The translations under genes were made by a program, and so were the position numbers. From the NCBI GenBank assembly GCA_024398595.1, contig JAKSIX010000017.1:1-43007 (forward strand): a stretch of 43,007 bases of DNA, written 5' to 3'. Below the pieces are notes generated by a model. It searched no databases. It worked only from the letters and a program-made list of their open reading frames with translations, and was not told the origin of the DNA. The DNA is from Bacteroidaceae bacterium. GTDB taxonomy: Bacteria > Bacteroidota > Bacteroidia > Bacteroidales > Bacteroidaceae. Positions 31,795 to 39,553 of this stretch are shown here, one piece after another; position 1 is the first letter of the stretch, and every line of letters starts with the position of its first letter.

Positions 31795-33285
31795 ATGAGC
31801 GATTATTTCTATGACATGCTGCCAGCCGGAGAAATGGCACAGCTTTCGTATTTTCCTACGGTAACGGAATATTTTGACTGGATAACGTCCAAGTGGGCGG
31901 ACAGAACCGCCTTGTGCGACGGTACTGTGTCAGTTTCATACAGGGAACTCGCGGATCGCGTTGCACGGCGCAGGGCTTTTATCTACGGACTTGGATTTGA
32001 GAAAGGTTCAAGAATTGCAATCCTGGAAAAGAACAGCATAGATGCCGTGGAGATGTTTCTTGCCGTCACGACAGCCGGTATGGTGGCAATCAATCTGCCT
32101 GCCCAGCTCCCGGCAGCGGCAGTGGTCGGCTCGTGTATGAAGTTCGGCGTTTCGGCGGTGTTCGTACGTGACGAAATGCAGGCATTGTGCGAAGGCTGCA
32201 AGTGCGGGGTCTTTTCATCAAAATCCATGGGTGGACAGCCTGCTCCTGCGTGTCAGGTGGATAAGGAGGACACGGCGGCAATATTCTTTACAGGTGGTAC
32301 TACAGGAGCTCCCAAGGGTGCTGTCCTGCCGCATCGCGCACTGATGAGAGGCGCCTTCAACGGTATCTTCGCACCGGGCAGCCAGCTCGGCGGTCACGTT
32401 TCCATCGGTATGCTCCCGCTCAGTCACGTGTTCGGACTGATACGCAGTACGCTGACAATTTTATATTCCGGTGCGGAATGGTATGCCTGCGAGGATATGA
32501 AGGCAACCATCGGCAAACTTCCTATGATCAGGCCGACTCTGCTTGTTCTGGTGCCCGGTCTCTGCGATGTTCTGATGGGACTCGTCAAGATGTACGGCCC
32601 GCAGTTCCTTGGAGGCAGGTTGAAGACAATCATTTCAGGAGCGGCAAATGTTCCGCCACGTCTTATCAGCGAGTTTGACAAGCTTGGCATACAGCTGCTT
32701 GCCGGCTACGGTATGACCGAGGGTGCCAATTTCACTTCCGGCAATGCCGATGTGCTGACACGCCCGACTTCGGTGGGTAAGATTTATGCGGAGCAGGAGA
32801 CGAAGATTGTTGACGGAGAACTATGGATACGTGGTGACAACGTATTTACAGGTTATTACGGCGATCCGGAGAAGACTGCGGAAGCCCTTACGGAGGATGG
32901 CTGGCTGAAGACCGGGGACCTTGCGGAATTCGATGAGGACGGCTTCCTGTACATTGTAGGCCGCATAAAGAATCTCATTATACTCTCGAATGGGGAGAAT
33001 GTATCTCCTGAATCCATTGAGGAACCGTTCTATAAGTGCGATGCTCTAAAGGACTGCCTTGTCAGTGAGGATGAAGTCGGCGGTGAGAAAGTCATAGCCA
33101 TCCAGATACTGCCTCAGATGGCAGCCTTTGAAGGAAAGAGCTGGGATGAGGTAGAGGCTTTCTTCAACAAGCTTGTGAAGGATGTGAATGCAACGCTTCC
33201 GACCACTCACAGAATATCCAAAATTACCGTGCGCAAGGAAGATTTCAAGCGTACGGGAAGTCTGAAAGTATCCAGAAACCAGTAA
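31795..33285 (+). CDS. Class I adenylate-forming enzyme (acyl/aryl-CoA or acyl-ACP ligase)
   Basis: A 496-residue AMP-binding ligase with a complete set of motifs: P-loop 'FTGGTTGAPKGAVLPH' (K174), 'LAGYGMTEGANFTSG', 'LKTGDLAEFDEDGFLYIVGR' and the terminal lysine stretch 'FKRTGSLKVSRN'. It activates a carboxylic acid with ATP and passes it to a thiol. The acyl carrier protein gene begins 4 nt downstream, making holo-ACP the likely acceptor. Its acid substrate cannot be read from sequence. A consensus promoter lies at 31736-31766. Confidence 0.9.
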   Translation: MSDYFYDMLPAGEMAQLSYFPTVTEYFDWITSKWADRTALCDGTVSVSYRELADRVARRRAFIYGLGFEKGSRIAILEKNSIDAVEMFLAVTTAGMVAINLPAQLPAAAVVGSCMKFGVSAVFVRDEMQALCEGCKCGVFSSKSMGGQPAPACQVDKEDTAAIFFTGGTTGAPKGAVLPHRALMRGAFNGIFAPGSQLGGHVSIGMLPLSHVFGLIRSTLTILYSGAEWYACEDMKATIGKLPMIRPTLLVLVPGLCDVLMGLVKMYGPQFLGGRLKTIISGAANVPPRLISEFDKLGIQLLAGYGMTEGANFTSGNADVLTRPTSVGKIYAEQETKIVDGELWIRGDNVFTGYYGDPEKTAEALTEDGWLKTGDLAEFDEDGFLYIVGRIKNLIILSNGENVSPESIEEPFYKCDALKDCLVSEDEVGGEKVIAIQILPQMAAFEGKSWDEVEAFFNKLVKDVNATLPTTHRISKITVRKEDFKRTGSLKVSRNQ

Positions 33286-33289
33286 TACG

Positions 33290-33529
33290 ATGACAAAGGA
33301 AGAAATATTATCCCGCCTGTGTGAGATTATCAGCCTGGTAAAACCCAATATGGACCTGTCGGGGGTGTCTTTTGAATCATCACTTACCACAGACCTTGGT
33401 ATCGACTCCCTGTCGATGCTGCTTATGTCTCTGGCGATAGAAGAGAAATTCAATATGCGTTTTGAGAATACCGCAACATTCCAGACTGTCGGCGACATCT
33501 GCAGCTACATTGAAGAGCGGACCAAATAA
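33290..33529 (+). CDS. Acyl carrier protein
   Basis: A 79-residue discrete carrier protein. The phosphopantetheine site is S40 in 'DLGIDSLSML', with the usual acidic helix II around it. It is not in a fatty-acid synthesis gene context here; it sits 4 nt after the adenylate-forming ligase and 8 nt before the GNAT protein. This makes it a dedicated carrier for an acyl group charged by the ligase (inference) rather than the housekeeping ACP. Confidence 0.93.
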   Translation: MTKEEILSRLCEIISLVKPNMDLSGVSFESSLTTDLGIDSLSMLLMSLAIEEKFNMRFENTATFQTVGDICSYIEERTK

Positions 33530-33537
33530 TTCAGTCT

Positions 33538-34659
33538 ATGGCTGTTGAGATAATCAAAGTGGAGGGAAGGAGACTCCTGAGGGAGTTCATAACATTCCCT
33601 GAGAAACTTTACAAGGATTGTCCGAACTGGGTACCGCCATTAATTCTGGACGAGTTCGATACTCTGGACAGGAAAAAGAACGCAGCGTTCGAGTTCTGCG
33701 ATGCGGATTACTTTCTTGCCCGCAGGGATGGAAAGACCGTCGGAAGGATTGCGGCAATAATCAATCATACCGCCAACAAAAACTGGAACGGGAAGACCTG
33801 CCGCTTCGGCTGGATGGATTTCATCGAAGACCTGGAGGTTGTCGAGGCACTTATCGGTGCGGTTTCCGAATGGGGCCGCGAGCGCGGCTGTGACCAGATC
33901 AAGGGCCCTTGGGGATTTACGGATATGGACAAGGAGGGTCTGCTCGTTGAGGGATATGAGCACCTGTCTCCATTCACCTGCCTCTACAATTATCCTTACT
34001 ATGACAGGCTGATGAATGAGGCCGGTCTTGTGAAGGATGTGGATTGGACCCAGAAGGTGGTGGAAATCAGCAGGGAACTTCCCCCGATGTTCCAGTACGC
34101 CCCACTTGTGGAGAAACGTTACGGGATAAAGGTCTGCAAGGCCAGAAGTATGAGAGAACTTGGAAGAAGGTACGGAATGTCTGTCTTCCATATGTACAAT
34201 GAGACTTTTGCTCCTTTATTTCAGTTCTCCCCGCTCAGTGACAGGCAGATAAAGAGATATCTCCAGACGTATCTGACCATTCTGAGCAAGGATTTTGTCC
34301 CTGTTGTGGTCGATTCCGAAGATAAGCCTGTGGGCTTTGCGTTCTGTGTGCCGACACTATCCGAAGCGGTGAAGAAGAGCGGTGGACGGCTGTTCCCATT
34401 CGGATTCATCCGCATACTCCGTGCCCTCAGAAAGAATGATACGCTTGAGGCTCTTATGATAGGTGTCCTTCCCGAATATCAGGGCAAGGGTGCCAGCGTC
34501 CTGATGTTCAAGGCACTCCATGAGAGCTGCATCAAGGCCGGTATAACCAGGATGATACTCAACCCTCAGTTGGAGGATAATTTCAAGGTCCAGTCCCTCT
34601 TCGGGGAGTACAGGACCGAACCGTTCATGCGCCGGCGATCCTACACGAAGAAGATTTAA
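33538..34659 (+). CDS. GNAT-fold acyltransferase-like protein (Bacteroidetes family)
   Basis: A 373-residue protein of a family widespread in Bacteroidetes. The N-terminal half includes 'KNAAFEFCDADYFLARRDGKTVGRI', and 'KGPWGFTDMDKEGLLVEGYE'. The C-terminal GNAT motif A is 'EALMIGVLPEYQGKGASVLMF' (acyl-CoA or acyl-ACP pyrophosphate loop Q-G-K-G-A), and the product ends with a basic 'RRRSYTKKI' tail. Function is unassigned. Placement directly behind ligase and ACP suggests that it moves the ACP-bound acyl group onto an amine. Nothing recognisable follows before the repeat at 34761. Confidence 0.8.
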   Translation: MAVEIIKVEGRRLLREFITFPEKLYKDCPNWVPPLILDEFDTLDRKKNAAFEFCDADYFLARRDGKTVGRIAAIINHTANKNWNGKTCRFGWMDFIEDLEVVEALIGAVSEWGRERGCDQIKGPWGFTDMDKEGLLVEGYEHLSPFTCLYNYPYYDRLMNEAGLVKDVDWTQKVVEISRELPPMFQYAPLVEKRYGIKVCKARSMRELGRRYGMSVFHMYNETFAPLFQFSPLSDRQIKRYLQTYLTILSKDFVPVVVDSEDKPVGFAFCVPTLSEAVKKSGGRLFPFGFIRILRALRKNDTLEALMIGVLPEYQGKGASVLMFKALHESCIKAGITRMILNPQLEDNFKVQSLFGEYRTEPFMRRRSYTKKI

Positions 34660-34760
34660 GTTATCTATATAGAGAATTCCATTGAAAGGCAGATAGTAGT
34701 GATCGCGTCCTTAGGTGGGGCAGGTGACAACGGATACTGCTGTTAAAAACGAGCTGTGCT

Positions 34761-34785
34761 GTGAACGGAACCTGTCCCCTGTTCA
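34761..34785 (+). repeat. 25-bp repeat, copy 1
   Basis: Begins GTGAACGGAACC and ends CCCCTGTTCA; identical to 35879-35903 and present inverted (24 of 25 positions) at 42833-42856. Its outer bases TGAAC and GTTCA are inverted repeats. The stop codon of the minus-strand PD-(D/E)XK gene lies inside it. Confidence 0.9.
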
Positions 34786-35718
34786 GCTGTTCAGCAAGTC
34801 ACGAAGCCGCTGCTTGTCCATTTTCAATGAATCGGATATCTCGTCCAAAGTTAGACCGGACTTGAGCAGCAGACGACAGCTGTCCGCTATTATGGACTCC
34901 TGAGAAGAAATTATAGACTTCTGAGAGGTAATAGTGGAATGATAATCCGCAATCGTAGCATCGCGTGCGGCAATCGCTGCATCGCGAGTATCTATAGCAC
35001 TGAAAAACTCTTCCTCTACTGTCATATTCTGTCGTATTTCCTTGTTTGCTGCTGCTGACTGAAGGCGGCGTATTATCCTGATCATTTCGGAATCATCGCC
35101 GTATGACGCCTCGTCTATGTTCAGTATCTGGCGGCTGTCACCGACGAGAGACTGATTGAAGACGCTGAGCACACTCTCCAGCCTGTTCTGTCTGCGCCCT
35201 GTGATACGCGGTATCTGGACGACTATGCTGTCATGGGTCAGACTGTCTATGAACCTGTCCGGAAGCCCCTCCGTCACCTCGTTGCCGTAATAGTCATAGC
35301 ATTTCCTGCTGACGTACAGCACCGGTTCATCCAGATTCTGTATCCTGTGGCCGAGAAGATAGACGCTCACCATAGGGATGGCGTAGTGCGAGTCCTCTCC
35401 CGTTGCCATATTCTCCGTGTTCGAATACTGTACGCTGACATACTGCCTGAACCGCAGGATTTCAGTCTCCACCCAGTTCTTCTGCAACTCAATCAGTATC
35501 AGCCGTTCGCTTCCGTCCGTTTCGCGGACTCTCGCCCCGAAGTCTATCCTGAAGTTGGACAGGTTGTCGCGGGTCTGGTTTGAATACTCGTTTCGGCGCA
35601 TCTCTACCGAGATTACGTCCTTCTTGAGCAGTGCCGACAGGAATGTGAGGGCGATATTCTCATCTTCCATCAGGTACTTGAACACGATGTCAAAAATGGG
35701 ATTGGCAATTTCCACCAT
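34783..35718 (-). CDS. PD-(D/E)XK nuclease family protein (Rpn/PDDEXK_2 type)
   Basis: A 311-residue protein from ATG 35718 (an in-frame TTG is three codons upstream). The N-terminus 'IANPIFDIVFKYLMEDENIA' is the hallmark of the PDDEXK_2/Rpn putative-transposase family. The nuclease core reads D59 in 'NFRIDFGARV' and E77-x-Q79 in 'LILIELQKNW', the E-x-Q form usual in this family. Toward the C-terminus about 35 residues form heptad-like repeats (TRDAAIA, ARDATIA, SQKSIIS, SQESIIA), then a helix-turn-helix-like tail ('GLTLDEISDSLKMDKQRLRDLL'). Rpn relatives promote RecA-independent recombination. It has its own promoter at 35811-35780 and is bracketed by two 25-bp direct repeats. Confidence 0.9.
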   Translation of the reverse strand: MVEIANPIFDIVFKYLMEDENIALTFLSALLKKDVISVEMRRNEYSNQTRDNLSNFRIDFGARVRETDGSERLILIELQKNWVETEILRFRQYVSVQYSNTENMATGEDSHYAIPMVSVYLLGHRIQNLDEPVLYVSRKCYDYYGNEVTEGLPDRFIDSLTHDSIVVQIPRITGRRQNRLESVLSVFNQSLVGDSRQILNIDEASYGDDSEMIRIIRRLQSAAANKEIRQNMTVEEEFFSAIDTRDAAIAARDATIADYHSTITSQKSIISSQESIIADSCRLLLKSGLTLDEISDSLKMDKQRLRDLLNS

Positions 35719-35779
35719 ATTTTTCAATAATTAGATTTCAAGCGTGTTGTGTGTTGCGGATCTCTATCCGTCACGGCGG

Positions 35780-35811
35780 CAAATGTATGGGATTATTTGC
35801 GCACAGGCAAG
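35780..35811 (-). promoter_or_regulatory. Promoter of the PD-(D/E)XK gene
   Basis: On the minus strand CTTG (35811-35808) and TACATTTG (35787-35780) are 20 nt apart. The message leader would be about 55 nt. Confidence 0.6.
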
Positions 35812-35878
35812 TCAAAATGTTGATTATTTCGGCGCAATCGGTACAAAGTGGCTCCAATTACACTATATGGTTTAAAAT

Positions 35879-35903
35879 GTGAACGGAACCTGTCCCCTGT
35901 TCA
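35879..35903 (+). repeat. 25-bp repeat, copy 2
   Basis: Identical over 25 bp to copy 1 and in the same direction, 1,118 bp away, so the two bracket the PD-(D/E)XK gene. The flanking bases differ, so the identity is confined to the 25 bp. Confidence 0.9.
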
Positions 35904-35914
35904 TAAAAAAAAAT

Positions 35915-36219
35915 TAATTTTGCGCACGCTCAGCTAGCTCGGTGATTCGTCGCAGGGTGGGTGTGGGCGAACATATTGGAGACGTTACTTGACGTTTATC
36001 TTCTACATTCAAACTTCGCAATTTGATTCGCAAAGGAAGATAACGCAACGGGTGCGTCCACGGGTGGTGACTATTCAGTCATCCGCGCTGTTGTTACGGT
36101 GTGGAGTTATATTGTATATCATCCCTGACGTGGGCTAGCTGCGTTGCTTATCCTTTTGCGAAGGCAGCGAAGGCCAGAATGTGGGATGAGCAAGAGTAAG
36201 ACTCCCACGTCTTTTTTTT
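35915..36219 (+). ncRNA. Structured RNA region, promoter to terminator (ncRNA or leader)
   Basis: This gene-free stretch carries a TAATTTTG promoter element at 35915-35922, so transcription should begin near 35929. CAGCTAGCTC (35931-35940) pairs over 190 nt with GGGCTAGCTG (36132-36141), closing a domain whose first helix sits at the expected 5' end. Inside are small hairpins such as ACGCA/TGCGT and GGTGAC/GTCATC. It ends in a terminator with eight T residues at 36212-36219. It does not show the landmark sequences of tmRNA, RNase P or SRP RNA that I looked for. It could be an independent RNA (6S-like in outline) or a leader of the T9SS protein gene that starts 48 nt later. Confidence 0.55.
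36181..36219 (+). terminator. Rho-independent terminator with alternative pairing
   Basis: GTGGGA (36181-36186) pairs with TCCCAC (36203-36208), followed by T8 at 36212-36219. CCCACGTC (36204-36211) can instead pair perfectly with GACGTGGG (36127-36134), directly abutting the T-run. The two folds exclude each other. Confidence 0.75.
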
Positions 36220-36266
36220 GTATCTGTTCGGAAAGGGGGCACCGGACATAAAAACAACAGTAAACT

Positions 36267-37259
36267 ATGAGAAAATTATTACTTGGTCTTGCAATCCTGT
36301 CATTCGCGACGGCGGTGTCCGCTGATGGCGGCAGTTCTATGGAATTAGTCAATTGTGATGCTATGGTTATTATCCCGAAGGATTTAATGGCTGATCAGGA
36401 GAATTGTTTTGCCGTGTCGGACAGTAATACCATCAGAGTCTTTACAGACGAAATGGTACTGGCGAAAACCTTGCAATACCCGATGTATGAGACAGTAGCG
36501 ATTAATGAATATTATTCGCTGGAAGATGGCAGTTTGATACATCGTTTTGTAAAATCAAGTAAGAGTCATCTGGAGATTCACTATTATGATGACACTGACA
36601 GATTTGGCAATGAAATGCACGACCCTGCATATCTGACCAGTCAGACCTTGTTCAATACTGATTCCAAATATGAGATAATCAGACCGATTTATACCGTAGT
36701 CAAACAATGGGAAGACGAATCAACATTTTACGATAATACAATAGGGATGTATGTTCCTGCAAAAGAGGTTTATTATACGTCGATGATGACAGGAATCGAA
36801 ATCGTATCCGAAGATGGAAATGTGCTTAATACGTTACACTTTGAAGGTAAATTGAACACTCGTGATATTGATATAATGAATCTTAATGGTAAAATTTATC
36901 TTATTCATATTCAAGAGAGTTTTGATTATACTACGGAAAAATATATACGTAAAACGGTTATTTACCGTGTAGATAATAAATCGACCTCGATAGAGAAGGT
37001 TATGCAGTTGGAAGGAGTTAATGTGTTCCCGACACTTGCCAGGAGGGATGATGTCATTACAGTCAGCATAGAAGGCGATGAGAATGCCGAGGTGGCGGTG
37101 TCTGTGATTGGCGCTAACGGTCAGGTGCTGAACAGCGGCAGACTTGGTGCCGGTGAGAGACAGATGACATTGCCTGCAAATAAGATGAATTCCGGCCTCA
37201 ACATAATCAAGGTTCAGAAGGGCGGACAGACCAGCAACACCAAAGTGCTGGTTGAGTAA
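36267..37259 (+). CDS. Secreted protein with type IX secretion sorting-like tail
   Basis: A 330-residue protein with a signal peptide (MRKLLLGLAILSFATAVSA). The middle 230 residues are beta-rich and unassigned. The last 75 residues resemble the Por secretion C-terminal sorting domain: 'GVNVFPTLARRDDVITVSIE', 'AEVAVSVIGANGQVL', 'LPANKMNSGLNIIKVQKGG' and a terminal 'TKVLVE'. It should cross the outer membrane by the type IX system and be released or anchored on the surface. It begins 48 nt after a terminator and lacks an obvious promoter of its own. The first two thirds look richer in A+T than neighbouring genes. No function can be assigned. Confidence 0.78.
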   Translation: MRKLLLGLAILSFATAVSADGGSSMELVNCDAMVIIPKDLMADQENCFAVSDSNTIRVFTDEMVLAKTLQYPMYETVAINEYYSLEDGSLIHRFVKSSKSHLEIHYYDDTDRFGNEMHDPAYLTSQTLFNTDSKYEIIRPIYTVVKQWEDESTFYDNTIGMYVPAKEVYYTSMMTGIEIVSEDGNVLNTLHFEGKLNTRDIDIMNLNGKIYLIHIQESFDYTTEKYIRKTVIYRVDNKSTSIEKVMQLEGVNVFPTLARRDDVITVSIEGDENAEVAVSVIGANGQVLNSGRLGAGERQMTLPANKMNSGLNIIKVQKGGQTSNTKVLVE

Positions 37260-37274
37260 TCTCTACATTATGAT

Positions 37275-37318
37275 AAAATGTCCCGGTGATGAGAAAAACT
37301 CAAGCACCGGGACATTTT
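37275..37318. terminator. Bidirectional terminator between T9SS protein gene and uraA
   Basis: A perfect 14-bp stem, AAAATGTCCCGGTG (37275-37288) with CACCGGGACATTTT (37305-37318) and a 16-nt loop. A/T ends on both sides suit both converging genes. Confidence 0.85.
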
Positions 37319-37348
37319 CTTTATGATGATTCCGTTCAAGCGCAGGGC

Positions 37349-38749
37349 TTAAAGCTCGTCCTCCGGGTGATCCTTGCGCCAGTCGGTCGGGTTACGTGTA
37401 GAACCGCCGAGGTTGACGCTCATATCAGCACGCTTGCGGGCACCGAATTCATAGTCATTGCCAGGGAGAACCGCATTCATCAGAATACCTACGATAGCGG
37501 CTCCTGCGAGGCCTGAGAGGGCGATGTGAATCTTGCCGATGTTGAAGTCGATGCTGCCGGGACCGTAGTTGATACCGATGGAGAGAACCAGAATAAGGGC
37601 GGCAATCAGAAGGTTGCGCGAAAGAATCAGATCGACTTTGTTCTCAACGAGATTTCTGACACCGACGGCTGAAATCATACCGTAAAGCACGAGGCTCACG
37701 CCACCGATTGTAGCTTGCGGCATAACGGATATGACAGCCGCGAACTTCGGGCAGAACGAGAAGAACATTGCAAGGCAGGCCGCGATGCGGATTACACGCG
37801 GGTCAAACACTTTTGTAATGTTGAGAACACCTGTATTCTCGCCGTAGGTCGTGTTTGCAGGAGCGCCGAAAAGTGATGCGAATGCCGTTGCCAGACCATC
37901 ACCCATAAGAGTGCGGTGCAGACCCGGGTCCTCCAGATAGTTGATTCCCGTAGTTGATGATATTGCACAGATATCGCCGATGTGCTCAACCATAGTAGCC
38001 AGTGATATAGGCAGAATGGTAATGATTGCAGTAATTACAAGTCCCCAGTTCGGATTGGCGAATACGCTGAATACTGTGTCCTGCATCTGGAACGGCAGAC
38101 CTACCCAGGCAGCCTCTTTCACAGGGGTGAAATCGACGAGGGAGAAGCAGGCGGCAATCAGATATGAACCGACAACTCCAAGGAGCACCGGGATGATTCG
38201 TATCATACCTTTGGCCCAGATATTGGTGGCTATGATGATTAACACAGCTACAAGGGCTATTCCCCAGTTGGTGGCACAGTTGGTCACGGCAGAGCCTGAC
38301 AGTATGAGTCCGATGGATATGATTATCGGACCAACCACTACAGGAGGGAAGAATCTCATTACCTTCGTTACACCGAATGCCTTGATGAGTCCTGCAAGGA
38401 TGAAATACATCAGTCCTGCGAAAAAAATTCCGATGCAGGCGTATGGAAGCGAAGCGGCCTGGGACATTCCGAGACCTGCGCCTGTGGCTACGACTGCGGC
38501 ATATCCTCCGATAAATGCGAAGGATGAACCGAGGAATGCCGGTACCTTCATCTTGGTTACAAGGTGGAACAGGAGTGTTCCGGCACCTGCAAACAAGAGA
38601 GCCGCGCTTACTGACAGTCCGGTAAGGGCAGGAACAAGCACTGTCGCACCGAACATTGCGAACATGTGTTGGAATCCGAGCAGAAACATTTTCCTCCCGC
38701 CAAGTGATCTGGCATCATAGATGCCTTGCTGGTTAATACTGATTTCCAT
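37349..38749 (-). CDS. uraA: Uracil/xanthine permease, UraA-like (NCS2)
   Basis: A 466-residue inner-membrane transporter of the nucleobase-cation symporter-2 family with about 14 hydrophobic segments. Family stretches: 'LLGFQHMFAMFGATVLVPAL', 'PAFLGSSFAFIGGYAAV', 'VVVGPIIISIGLILSG', 'MVEHIGDICAIS', and 'TYGENTGVLNITKVFDPRVI'. The last two contain the substrate-binding Glu and the NCS2 signature, and favour uracil over purines. A uracil phosphoribosyltransferase gene is divergently transcribed 141 bp away, which supports uracil as substrate. The C-terminus is charged and cytoplasmic. Confidence 0.93.
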   Translation of the reverse strand: MEISINQQGIYDARSLGGRKMFLLGFQHMFAMFGATVLVPALTGLSVSAALLFAGAGTLLFHLVTKMKVPAFLGSSFAFIGGYAAVVATGAGLGMSQAASLPYACIGIFFAGLMYFILAGLIKAFGVTKVMRFFPPVVVGPIIISIGLILSGSAVTNCATNWGIALVAVLIIIATNIWAKGMIRIIPVLLGVVGSYLIAACFSLVDFTPVKEAAWVGLPFQMQDTVFSVFANPNWGLVITAIITILPISLATMVEHIGDICAISSTTGINYLEDPGLHRTLMGDGLATAFASLFGAPANTTYGENTGVLNITKVFDPRVIRIAACLAMFFSFCPKFAAVISVMPQATIGGVSLVLYGMISAVGVRNLVENKVDLILSRNLLIAALILVLSIGINYGPGSIDFNIGKIHIALSGLAGAAIVGILMNAVLPGNDYEFGARKRADMSVNLGGSTRNPTDWRKDHPEDEL

Positions 38750-38828
38750 TTGCTGTTAATTTAATATGGCCGCAAGTTACGCTTTTCCAAGTATATTTTT
38801 GCAGAATTTTAACAATACATTTCAACAA

Positions 38829-38862
38829 TTTGGACAGGTTAATGATGAAAAGAGTACCTTTG
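38829..38862 (+). promoter_or_regulatory. upp promoter
   Basis: TTTG at 38829-38832 and TACCTTTG at 38855-38862 with a 22-nt spacer, 28 nt before the upp start. No PyrR-type attenuator is visible in the 141-bp divergent region. Confidence 0.6.
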
Positions 38863-38890
38863 TAAAAAGAACTTAAAATTTTTATTTTCT

Positions 38891-39520
38891 ATGAGCCAAC
38901 TGCATATAGTAAATCACCCTCTGATTCAGCACAAGCTTACGATTATGAGGGACAAGGATACGGGAACAAAGCATTTCCGTGAGCTTCTGGTTGAGATTTC
39001 CCTGCTTATGGGTTATGAACTGACACGCGATTTGGAACTGACTCCTATCGAGATTGAGACTCCTATCTGTAAAATGACGGCAAGTGAGATTTCGGGAAAG
39101 AAACTGGCTATCGTGCCTATCCTGAGAGCCGGTCTCGGTATGGCTGACGGTATCCTCAAGCTGCTTCCGGTTGCGAAGGTAGGTCACATAGGACTGTATC
39201 GCGACGAGAAGACGCACGAACCCGTATTCTACTATTGCAAGTTGCCGGAGGATGTCCAGCACCGTATGGTCATAGTCACAGATCCTATGCTTGCCACCGG
39301 TGGCAGTGTCATCGCCGCTTTGGACAAGATCAAGTCATTTGGCTGCAATAAGATACGTCTGATGTGTCTGGTGGCTACTCCGGACGGCGTCAAGAAAGTT
39401 CAGGCCGCGCATCCGGACGTGGATATATTCGTGGCGGCTCTTGATGACCATCTGAACGACAAAGCATATATCGTTCCCGGTCTCGGTGACGCAGGTGACC
39501 GTATCTTCGGAACGAAGTAA
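38891..39520 (+). CDS. upp: Uracil phosphoribosyltransferase
   Basis: A 209-residue enzyme of normal length, making UMP from uracil and PRPP. The PRPP-binding loop is '[19 protein letters not shown]', '[15 protein letters not shown]' is the flexible PRPP region, and the uracil-binding end reads '[16 protein letters not shown]'. It is divergent from uraA, forming a complete uptake and salvage pair. With udp and the nucleoside kinase at 24.7-27.2 kb, the window covers both uridine and uracil salvage. Confidence 0.97.
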   Translation: MSQLHIVNHPLIQHKLTIMRDKDTGTKHFRELLVEISLLMGYELTRDLELTPIEIETPICKMTASEISGKKLAIVPILRAGLGMADGILKLLPVAKVGHIGLYRDEKTHEPVFYYCKLPEDVQHRMVIVTDPMLATGGSVIAALDKIKSFGCNKIRLMCLVATPDGVKKVQAAHPDVDIFVAALDDHLNDKAYIVPGLGDAGDRIFGTK

Positions 39521-39553
39521 CTGGCAGTCACACACTGCAAACGCTGATTGGAT

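Noticed and set aside
34660..34743. In-frame open stretch after the GNAT stop, considered as a truncated fourth gene of the acyl operon
   Set aside because: About 25 codons, no ATG, no recognised family; could be chance read-through sequence before the repeat.
35915..36219. tmRNA, RNase P RNA or SRP RNA identity for the structured region
   Set aside because: None of the landmark sequences of these RNAs that I know were found, and the length is wrong for tmRNA and SRP RNA.
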